A stretch of DNA of 5,780 nucleotides from NCBI GenBank assembly GCA_964412845.1, contig CAYPQM010000262.1:1-5780 (forward strand). Direction: 5' to 3'. Origin of the DNA: JAWWPY01 sp964412845 (lineage in GTDB: Bacteria; Actinomycetota; Actinomycetes; Streptosporangiales; Streptosporangiaceae). Shown here piece after piece: positions 1 to 5,254 of this stretch. Position 1 is the stretch's first letter. Each line of letters begins with the position of its first letter. The notes under the pieces are model-generated. The model made no database searches. It was given only the letters and a program-made list of their open reading frames with translations, and had not been told where the DNA came from. The position numbers and the translations under genes are program-made.

Positions 1-438
1 CCCCCGGAGCGCCTGGTCGGCTGGCTGAACGATCTCGTCCACCACGTCGCCCCGGAGCACACGGCCTCGGTCGTCGCTGGGTACTTCGACCCGGCGAGCC
101 GGGTGCTCACCTGGGCGCAGGCCGGCCATCCGCCGCCGGTCCTGGTCCGGGGCTCCGGGGCGACGCCGCTCAGCCAGCCCTCGGGCATCCTGCTGGGCGC
201 CGGGCACGATGAGTACGAGGCCGCCTCCGTCACCCTGGACGCCGGCGACCTGCTGCTGCTCTACAGCGACGGGCTGATCGAGCGCCGGGACCGCCCGCTG
301 GACGAAGGCCTGGCCACCCTCTGCTACGCGGCCGCGGGCAGCGCCGACCCTGAGCAGGTCATCGACGCCGTGCTGCGCGAGCTTGGCTCGACCGACCCCG
401 AAGACGACAGCTGCCTGGTCACCCTGCGCGTTCTCTAG
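1..438 (+). CDS. SpoIIE/PP2C-type serine phosphatase, C-terminal part (5' end outside window)
   Basis: The reading frame is open from base 1 to the TAG at 436-438, giving 145 residues; a GTG at 103 is internal and not the true start, because family sequence continues upstream of it. What is seen: a TWAQAGHPPPVLVR block (about residues 37-50), a GILLGA turn (62-67), an acidic LLLLYSDGLIERR block (84-96) with Asp90, and a terminal DDSCLV (135-140) with Asp135/Asp136. These are the conserved blocks of the SpoIIE (PPM/PP2C-like) catalytic domain, in which such Asp residues bind Mn/Mg. Family members dephosphorylate a phosphoserine on anti-sigma-factor antagonists and so release sigma factors; in actinomycetes the domain is usually fused to N-terminal GAF, PAS or response-regulator domains, which would lie outside this window. 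The final block is DDSCLV, where DDVALL-like sequence is commoner, a minor variation. Family confidence is high; the particular target cannot be inferred. Confidence 0.88.
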   Translation, partial: PPERLVGWLNDLVHHVAPEHTASVVAGYFDPASRVLTWAQAGHPPPVLVRGSGATPLSQPSGILLGAGHDEYEAASVTLDAGDLLLLYSDGLIERRDRPLDEGLATLCYAAAGSADPEQVIDAVLRELGSTDPEDDSCLVTLRVL

Positions 439-441
439 CCT

Positions 442-489
442 CTGCGGCAGCGTCAACGATGCGCCGTGCGGGCGCCCTGAGCGCCGCAG
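442..489. terminator. Possible two-way hairpin terminator between convergent genes
   Basis: The 54-bp gap between the phosphatase stop (plus strand) and the exonuclease stop (minus strand) is bracketed by a perfect 7-bp inverted repeat, CTGCGGC at 442-448 and GCCGCAG at 483-489. Inside it a 5-bp stem, GGCGC 471-475 with GCGCC 481-485, can form around a 5-nt loop. There is no U-tract on either side, which is common for actinomycete terminators but makes the call tentative. Confidence 0.3.
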
Positions 490-492
490 GTC

Positions 493-1407
493 TTAGCGGC
501 CGGCCAGGGTCGCGACGGTCCGGCGCAGTGAGGAACCCAGGTCCCACCGGGCATCCAGGATGTCGAGCTGCCCCGGATCCGCTGGGGATCTCGGCAGGCG
601 GCCGTCGATGGCGGGCAGCGGCGCATCGGTGGCGACCCTGACCACGGGGAGGGCCGCGACCAGGTAGTCGCGCGCCGCCGCGACCTTCGGGCGGCTGCTC
701 TTGGGGAACCCGCCGTGCCCCTTGTCCAACGCGGTGAGGATCCCGTCGATCGTGCCGAACGCGGCGATCAGCGCGGCCGCTGTCTTGTCCCCCACCCCCG
801 GCACCCCGGGCAGCCCGTCGCTGGGGTCGCCGCGCAGCACCGCGAAGTCCGCGTAGGCCCGTCCGGGGATGTCATACCGGGCGGTGATCGCGGCCTCGTC
901 CACGATCTCGATCTTCGACAGCCCGCGCACGGTGTAGATCACGCTGATCCGCCGGGCGTCATCGACCAGCTGGAACAGGTCACGATCCCCGGTCACGATC
1001 TAGACCGGGCCGTCCGCGCCGGCGGTGAGCGTGCCGATCACGTCGTCGGCCTCGTAGCCGGGCGCGCCCGCCATCGGCACGCCCATGGCGGCGAGCACTT
1101 CCTCGATGACCGGCACCTGGACGGTGAGCGACGCCGGGGCTTCCTCCGTGCCGTCCGGGCGGGCCCGGTGCGCCTTGTAGGAGGGGATCGCGGCGACCCG
1201 GAAGGCCGGCCGCCAGTCCGCGTCCATGCAGGCGACCAAGGCGGCGGGGCGGCGCGCCCGGGTCAGCCGGGCGATCATGTCGAGCAGCCCGCGGATCGCG
1301 TTGACCGGCGTGCCGTCCGGGGCGGTCAGCGTCTCCGGCACACCGTAGTAGGCGCGGTAGTACAGCGAGGCGGTGTCCAGCAGCATGAGCGATCCCACCC
1401 CGGTCAT
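493..1407 (-). pseudogene. 5'-3' exonuclease (FEN / Pol I N-terminal type) interrupted by an in-frame TAG
   Basis: One frame on the minus strand covers 303 sense codons and one internal TAG (codon 136), ending in TAA at 493-495. The halves appear as separate ORFs, 1000-1407 (135 aa) and 493-996 (167 aa, GTG start). Seen in the N-terminal half: LLDTASLYYRAYYG with Asp11, SYKAHR (76-81), and GYEADDVIG (118-125) with Glu119, Asp121 and Asp122. In the C-terminal half: VTGDRDLFQLV with Asp141 and Asp143, RGDPSD with Asp194 and Asp197, and the helix-three-turn-helix GVPGVGDKTAA (about 201-211). This order matches the flap endonuclease / DNA polymerase I 5'-3' exonuclease family as a stand-alone protein like M. 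tuberculosis Rv2090, expected to remove RNA primers and 5' flaps. The stop divides the metal ligands, so neither half should be active alone. Frame and homology continue across it with no indel, implying a single substitution (GAG, CAG or TGG to TAG) or a sequencing error. The start is uncertain: ATG 1407, or ATG at codon 8, which has GGGGTGGGA just upstream. Confidence 0.85.
1000..1002 (-). other. Premature amber stop codon inside the exonuclease gene
   Basis: The minus-strand codon TAG lies between GPV and IVTGDRDLFQLV, in the middle of a highly conserved block. The next possible start is a GTG at 994-996, one codon further on, with no clear Shine-Dalgarno sequence before it. The change also creates a TCTAGA palindrome (999-1004). 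Confidence 0.9.
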
Positions 1408-1490
1408 TGTGCCAGGACAGGCCGGCCGCCCGGCGGATAATCGGCGCCTGGCCGTGCGGCGGACAGCAGCGCAGCTGGGATGCGCCTGAA

Positions 1491-2006
1491 TCAGCCGGTG
1501 CCCACCAGGTCCAGGGCGAGTTCCACCTCATCCAGGTTCGAGGCGCCGGCCCGCTGGTAGGTCTGCGTGTTGCCGGTCGGCCGGAAACCCATCCGCGCGT
1601 AGAAGCCGCGGGCCCGGTCATTGCCCGCCGCGACCCACAGTGTGACCGCGGACGCGCCAGCGGCGCGCACGTGCGCGGTCACGGCGGTCACCAGCCGGTC
1701 GGCCACACCGCCGCCACGCACCGGCGGGCTAACCCACATGGACACCAGGTGCCAGCGCCGGCCATCACCGGGCGGCTCGGTGAAGACGGCCACCAGGCCC
1801 ACCGGCTCCCCGTCACGCCAGGCCAGGAACCATGGCGAGCCCGCGATCCGGTCCCGCCACGTCGCCTCCTCGATGCCGAGTTCGCGGTCCAGGGTCGACC
1901 CGAAAGCCTCAGGCGCGTCGGCCAGGGCGGCCAGCCGCACCCGGCGCACGGTGGCCCACTCGCCCGGTTCCACCCGACGAATCCGGGCACTGTCCTTGAT
2001 GACCAT
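1491..2006 (-). CDS. GNAT family N-acetyltransferase
   Basis: A 171-residue protein covering the whole single-domain GNAT fold. Seen: an N-terminal ARIRRVEPGEWATVRRVRLAAL (residues 7-28) typical of strand 1/helix 1; AWRDGEPVGLVAVF (62-75); motif A from WHLVSMWVSPPVRGGG (85-100) with the acetyl-CoA pyrophosphate loop R97-x-x-G100-x-A102; and motif B VTLWVAAGNDRARGFYARMGF (121-141), containing the usual N-x-x-A-x-x-F-Y-x-x-x-G-F. Family members transfer acetyl from acetyl-CoA to an amine; the acceptor (antibiotic, peptide N-terminus, small amine) cannot be deduced. The ATG at 2006 is chosen because family similarity begins there; the frame stays open upstream to 2144, but that stretch is low-complexity and overlaps the hairpins. 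A GTG at 2015 is an alternative. Neither has a strong Shine-Dalgarno site, only a GGCGGCGG run. It is co-directional with helY (284 bp upstream) and the exonuclease (83 bp downstream). Confidence 0.88.
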   Translation of the reverse strand: MVIKDSARIRRVEPGEWATVRRVRLAALADAPEAFGSTLDRELGIEEATWRDRIAGSPWFLAWRDGEPVGLVAVFTEPPGDGRRWHLVSMWVSPPVRGGGVADRLVTAVTAHVRAAGASAVTLWVAAGNDRARGFYARMGFRPTGNTQTYQRAGASNLDEVELALDLVGTG

Positions 2007-2037
2007 GGGCAGCACCGTGCCGCCGCCGCCCGCCGTG

Positions 2038-2098
2038 CGCAACCGGATTACGCATCCGGCCCTCGATCGGATGGCGGAGGTGTTCCTGGCCGGTTGCG
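2038..2098 (-). repeat. Long-range inverted repeat in the leader of the GNAT gene
   Basis: A perfect 9-bp pair, CGCAACCGG (2038-2046) with CCGGTTGCG (2090-2098), encloses 43 nt. A second pair is nested inside it, CATCCG (2053-2058) with CGGATG (2068-2073). It lies 31 bp upstream of the GNAT start on the coding strand. Its outer arm shares bases 2095-2098 with the neighbouring 12-bp hairpin, so the two cannot form fully at once. Function is inferred only: leader structure or chance. Confidence 0.4.
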
Positions 2099-2122
2099 GG
2101 GCTGGCCCGCGCCAGCCCCGCA
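2095..2122. repeat. Perfect 12-bp stem with a 4-nt loop in the helY-GNAT gap
   Basis: TGCGGGGCTGGC (2095-2106) pairs perfectly with GCCAGCCCCGCA (2111-2122) around the loop CCGC. It is the strongest local hairpin seen in the gap. It could terminate helY readthrough or act in the GNAT leader, but no U-run follows on either strand. A weaker outer match, CCTGG (2085-2089) with CCAGG (2123-2127), could extend it across a bulge. Confidence 0.55.
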
Positions 2123-2165
2123 CCAGGTGGTGCCGGACAGCCATCCGGGTGCACTTGCGGCGGGT

Positions 2166-2189
2166 GCGCCTGCCCGGCCCGCCAGGCGC
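2166..2189 (-). terminator. Second hairpin downstream of helY
   Basis: GCGCCTG (2166-2172) is complementary to CAGGCGC (2183-2189) over 7 bp with a 10-nt loop. It follows the 2200-2223 hairpin in the direction of helY transcription. It is weaker and lacks a U-tract; it may be part of a tandem terminator or may be fortuitous in this GC-rich gap. Confidence 0.25.
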
Positions 2190-2199
2190 CGTCCCCGGA

Positions 2200-2223
2200 G
2201 ACTGCCGCAGCCCTGCGGCAGTC
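2200..2223 (-). terminator. Probable helY terminator hairpin
   Basis: GACTGCCGCA (2200-2209) pairs perfectly over 10 bp with TGCGGCAGTC (2214-2223) around the loop GCCC. It is the first strong hairpin after the helY stop codon, about 67 bp downstream in the direction of transcription. No U-tract follows, so a factor-independent role is plausible but unproven. Confidence 0.45.
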
Positions 2224-2290
2224 CCGCATTGCCCTCGCCGCCGACGTGCTGTCAGGCCCTGGCGGGCTTGCCTCGTGGCTGCGAAGCTGG

Positions 2291-5089
2291 CTAACCCACT
2301 GAGCTGTAGGCGACGACCCCGCGGCGCAGCGCGTCCACGGCAGACCGGGCCGTCGCGGCGAGCGCTGAGCCGTGCCCCGAGGCCAGCGCGACCTGGCCCA
2401 GCAGGTCAATGAGCTGCTTGACGGCGCGAACGAAGTCACCAGGGGTCAGGTCGGGCCCGAGCACCGTTTCCAGCGGCTTGCCGCGCGCCCAGGCGTGGGC
2501 GGCCCAGGCGAACCCGAAGTCGGGCTCGCGCAGGAACGAGAGCCCATGCTCTTTCTCGATCCCGTCGAGCTCGGCCCAGATCCTGGTCATCGAGGCGAGC
2601 ACCTCGCGCACCTGGCCGGCCGGCATCCGGGGCGGGTCAGCGTCGTCGGACTTCCTGGACTCGAACGTCAGGGCGGACACGCAGGCCACGAGCTCGTCCG
2701 GGCCCAGGCGATCCCACAGCCCGCGGCGCAGGCACTCGGCGGCCAGCAGGTCAAGCTCGGTGTACAGGTCGGCGAGCCGCCTGCCGTCCGGGGTCACCGT
2801 GTCGCCATCGAGATAGCCCAGGTGCTCCAGGACCGCGCAGACCCGCTCAAAGGTCCTGGCGATGACATGGGTGCGGCCCGCTACCGTGGCCTCCAGGCTG
2901 GCCACTTCCCGGGCCAGGCGGGCCCGCTGCTCGGCCTGCCGGATGTGATCGGCGAGGTCCGGGCAGCCGTGGCACGGATGCTGCCGGAGCCGCCGGCGCA
3001 GCTGGGCGATCTCAGCCTGGTCAGTGCTTCCGGCGTGCTCGCCGTCCGCCCTCCTCGGTGGCCGGCCCGCGTCGGGATGGGCGGCCAGCTTGTTGCGCAC
3101 CGTCGAGGCGAGATCCCGGCGGTGCTTGGGCGAGCGGGCGCTGAACGAGTTCGGGATCCGGATCCGCTCGATGGCCGTGACCGGGACCGGGAAGTCAGCG
3201 GCGCTGAGCCGCTTCACCTGCCGGCCGGCGGTCAGCACGAGCGGCAGCGGGACGTTCTCGCTGGACCCCGCGCCCGGGATCCCCGGATCCAGGATGACCG
3301 CGATCCCGGCCCGCCTGCCGCCCGGGACCCGGATGATGTCGCCGCGGCGCAATTGCTCCAGCGACCGCACCGCCTCGGCGCGCTGCGCCGCCGACCGCTG
3401 CCTGGCCGCGTCGCCCTCGCGGGCCGACAGCTGCCTGCGAAGCTCGTCATACTCCGCGAAATCACCAGCCGTGCAGCTCACGGTGAGCTCGTCCCGCGCC
3501 TGCCTGCTCCGCCTGGCCTGGCGGACGATGCCGACCACCGCGCGATCCGCCTGGAACTGGGCGAACGATGATTCCAGCAGGGCCGCGGCCTGCTGCAGGC
3601 CGGCCTGGCCGACCAGGTTCACCGCCATGTTGTAGGACGGGCGGAAGCTGGAGTTGAGCGGGTAGGTGCGGGTGCCGGCCAGGCCGGCTACCGCCATCGG
3701 ATCGGTGCCGGGCTGCCAGAGCACCACCGCGTGGCCCTCCACGTCGATGCCGCGACGGCCGGCCCGCCCGGTGAGCTGGGTGTATTCCCCCGGGGTGAGG
3801 TCCGCGTGGGTCTCGCCATTCCACTTGTCGAGCCGCTCGATGACTACCGTCCTGGCCGGCATGTTGATACCGAGGGCCAGGGTCTCGGTCGCGAAGACCG
3901 CCCGGACCAGGCTCGCCTCGAAAAGTTCCTCCACCACTTCCTTGAACGTGGGCAGCATGCCGGCGTGGTGCGCGGCGATCCCGCGTTGCAGTCCGGTGAG
4001 CCATTCGCCGTAGCCGAGGACAGGCAGGTCAGACTCGGGGATATCCGCGGTGCGCCGTTGCGCCACCTTGGTGATAGCGGCGGCCTCGTCCGGCGTGGTC
4101 AGCCGCAGCCCCGCGTCCAGGCACTGCCGGACGGCGGCATTGCAGCCCGCCCGGCTGAAGATGAACGTGATGGCCGGCAGCAGCCCGGCCCGGTCCAGCC
4201 GTTCGATGACCTCGGGCCGCCGGGTCAGCCGGAACCCGGTGGGCGGGCGCCCGGCCCGCCCGGGCCGCGGCGGGCCCCGGTGCGCCGCCAGGTCGTACCC
4301 CCGGGCGAGCCGCAGCAGTTCCGGGTTCACCAGCGCCCGGCGGCTCTCCGCGGCCGCGCGCGAAGCACCGGCCCGCGAAGCATCCCGGTCCGCCCCGCCG
4401 GGGTCGATAAACAGGTCGTAGAGCCGGCCGCCCGCCAGCATGTGCTGCCAGAGCGGCACCGGACGGTGCTCGTCGACGATCACCGTGGTGCCGCCGCGCA
4501 CCTGGGCCAGCCAGTCCCCGAATTCCTCGGCGTTGCTCACCGTCGCGGACAAGGCCACCACGCGGACCGACTCGGGCAGGTGGATGATGACTTCTTCCCA
4601 GACGGCCCCGCGGAATCTGTCGGCCAGGTAATGCACCTCATCGAGCACGACGTAGCTCAGACCGGCCAGCGTGGCCGACCCGCCGTAGAGCATGTTGCGC
4701 AGCACCTCGGTGGTCATCACCACCACCGGCGCCTCGCCATTGATGCTGTTGTCGCCGGTGAGCAGGCCCACCTGGTCCGCGCCGTACCTGCGGACCAGGT
4801 CGGCGTACTTCTGGTTGGACAGCGCTTTGATCGGGGTGGTGTAGAAGCATTTGCCACCCTGCGCGACCGCGAGGTGGGCGGCGAATTCACCGACCACCGT
4901 CTTGCCTGATCCCGTCGGCGCGGCGACCAGCACCCCGTGCCCGGCGTCCAGCGCCTTGCAGGCTCTTACCTGAAAGTCATCGAACCGGAAGTCATACAGC
5001 GCACGGAACGCGGCGAGCTGCGGCCCGTCCTCCCGGCGCTGGCTGCGGAACGCCGCGTACCGCTGCGCCGGGCTGGCGGGGGTGGACAT
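2291..5089 (-). CDS. helY: Ski2-like DExH-box helicase HelY
   Basis: A complete 932-residue superfamily 2 helicase, close to the 906 residues of M. tuberculosis HelY. Seen in order: FRFDDFQ (34-40); Walker A APTGSGKT (57-64); motif Ia TTPIKALSNQKY (84-95); TGDNS (111-115); TTEVLRNMLY (126-135); motif II DEVH (150-153); motif III SAT (181-183); a charged Arg/Gly/Pro-rich linker (about 231-290); motif IV region ITFIFSRAGCN (307-317); HHAGM (374-378); motif V TETLALGINMPARTVV (401-416); motif VI QLTGRAGRRG (438-447). The insert after the helicase core carries an SH3/KOW-like stretch RGDIIRVPGGRRAGIAVIL (582-600) and HPCHGCP with Cys706/Cys709; the C-terminus (about 745-930) resembles the DSHCT domain of Ski2/Mtr4. 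Relatives unwind RNA (or DNA) with ATP and assist RNA processing and decay; the substrate of the bacterial proteins is not well settled. The ATG at 5089 suits the MSTPASPAQRYAAF beginning, has no good Shine-Dalgarno, and sits 7 nt after a TANNNT box, suggesting leaderless translation. All core motifs are intact. Confidence 0.96.
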   Translation of the reverse strand: MSTPASPAQRYAAFRSQRREDGPQLAAFRALYDFRFDDFQVRACKALDAGHGVLVAAPTGSGKTVVGEFAAHLAVAQGGKCFYTTPIKALSNQKYADLVRRYGADQVGLLTGDNSINGEAPVVVMTTEVLRNMLYGGSATLAGLSYVVLDEVHYLADRFRGAVWEEVIIHLPESVRVVALSATVSNAEEFGDWLAQVRGGTTVIVDEHRPVPLWQHMLAGGRLYDLFIDPGGADRDASRAGASRAAAESRRALVNPELLRLARGYDLAAHRGPPRPGRAGRPPTGFRLTRRPEVIERLDRAGLLPAITFIFSRAGCNAAVRQCLDAGLRLTTPDEAAAITKVAQRRTADIPESDLPVLGYGEWLTGLQRGIAAHHAGMLPTFKEVVEELFEASLVRAVFATETLALGINMPARTVVIERLDKWNGETHADLTPGEYTQLTGRAGRRGIDVEGHAVVLWQPGTDPMAVAGLAGTRTYPLNSSFRPSYNMAVNLVGQAGLQQAAALLESSFAQFQADRAVVGIVRQARRSRQARDELTVSCTAGDFAEYDELRRQLSAREGDAARQRSAAQRAEAVRSLEQLRRGDIIRVPGGRRAGIAVILDPGIPGAGSSENVPLPLVLTAGRQVKRLSAADFPVPVTAIERIRIPNSFSARSPKHRRDLASTVRNKLAAHPDAGRPPRRADGEHAGSTDQAEIAQLRRRLRQHPCHGCPDLADHIRQAEQRARLAREVASLEATVAGRTHVIARTFERVCAVLEHLGYLDGDTVTPDGRRLADLYTELDLLAAECLRRGLWDRLGPDELVACVSALTFESRKSDDADPPRMPAGQVREVLASMTRIWAELDGIEKEHGLSFLREPDFGFAWAAHAWARGKPLETVLGPDLTPGDFVRAVKQLIDLLGQVALASGHGSALAATARSAVDALRRGVVAYSSVG

Positions 5090-5096
5090 GCGATCA

Positions 5097-5102
5097 AGCC
5101 TA
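5097..5102 (-). promoter_or_regulatory. Candidate -10 box for leaderless helY transcript
   Basis: On the minus strand TAGGCT (TANNNT) is followed by exactly 7 nt and then the helY ATG, the spacing expected when transcription starts at the A of the start codon. The lack of a Shine-Dalgarno site before this ATG agrees. No convincing -35 element is seen at 16-19 bp, which lowers confidence. Confidence 0.4.
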
Positions 5103-5112
5103 AGCGAGCGCT

Positions 5113-5150
5113 GGCCAAGCTCCTGGCCACCCCGCTGTGGGAGCTTGACC
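5113..5150. repeat. Imperfect inverted repeat in the helY/NlpC divergent region
   Basis: GGCCAAGCTCC (5113-5123) and GGAGCTTGACC (5140-5150) are complementary at 10 of 11 positions, the one mismatch being C5115/A5148, with a 16-bp spacer. The uninterrupted core is CAAGCTCC / GGAGCTTG. The right arm coincides with the TTGACC proposed as a plus-strand -35 box, and the left arm lies about 10 bp upstream of the helY -10 candidate. It could be an operator for a dimeric regulator; no known operator was recognised. Confidence 0.4.
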
Positions 5151-5173
5151 TGATTACTACTAGTGTCTAACAG
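5145..5173 (+). promoter_or_regulatory. Candidate promoter of the NlpC/P60 gene
   Basis: TTGACC (5145-5150) matches the TTGACA -35 consensus at five of six bases. After a 17-bp spacer comes TAACAG (5168-5173), a weak -10 (matches at T1, A2 and A5). The stretch 5151-5172 is distinctly more AT-rich than anything around it. A start near 5180 would give a leader of about 75 nt. Confidence 0.35.
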
Positions 5174-5243
5174 AGTGCGCTAAGTAATGCCTTTAACGAT
5201 GGTCCCTTGCCTTTCGGGCGCTCAGCCTGGGGCCGCCAGCAGC

Positions 5244-5250
5244 GGGGGAA
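5244..5250 (+). promoter_or_regulatory. Ribosome binding site of the NlpC/P60 gene
   Basis: GGGGGAA ends 4 nt before the ATG at 5255 and is the only purine-rich Shine-Dalgarno-like site in the region. Together with the signal peptide that follows, it fixes the start codon. Confidence 0.65.
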
Positions 5251-5254
5251 CATC

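Noticed and set aside
1436..1441. GATAAT on the plus strand as a -10 box
   Set aside because: No plus-strand gene follows it and no -35 element fits; it is likely chance.
715..2439. Other overlapping ORFs on both strands around the exonuclease and GNAT genes (for example 715-1440 +, 1407-2294 +, 1909-2439 -)
   Set aside because: They overlap genes with clear family motifs and have low-complexity translations; the parts crossing the 2007-2290 gap show no domain and no ribosome binding site.
2372..4909. Long plus-strand ORFs opposite helY (399 aa at 2372-3571, 392 aa at 3731-4909)
   Set aside because: They are antisense to a fully convincing helicase, are rich in Arg, Gly, Pro and His with no recognisable motif, and arise because high-GC codon use removes stops from opposite frames.
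5174..5254. c-di-AMP (ydaO-type) riboswitch upstream of the NlpC/P60 gene
   Set aside because: Such riboswitches do precede actinobacterial cell-wall hydrolase genes, but the leader here is only about 75-80 nt and I could not find the conserved paired blocks. The GGGGGAA is better explained as the ribosome binding site. A covariance-model search with the ydaO-yuaA family would settle it.
5194..5254. Small hairpins near the hydrolase start, such as CCGC/GCGG flanking CAGCA
   Set aside because: Stems of only about 4 bp are expected by chance at this GC content and do not clearly block the ribosome binding site.
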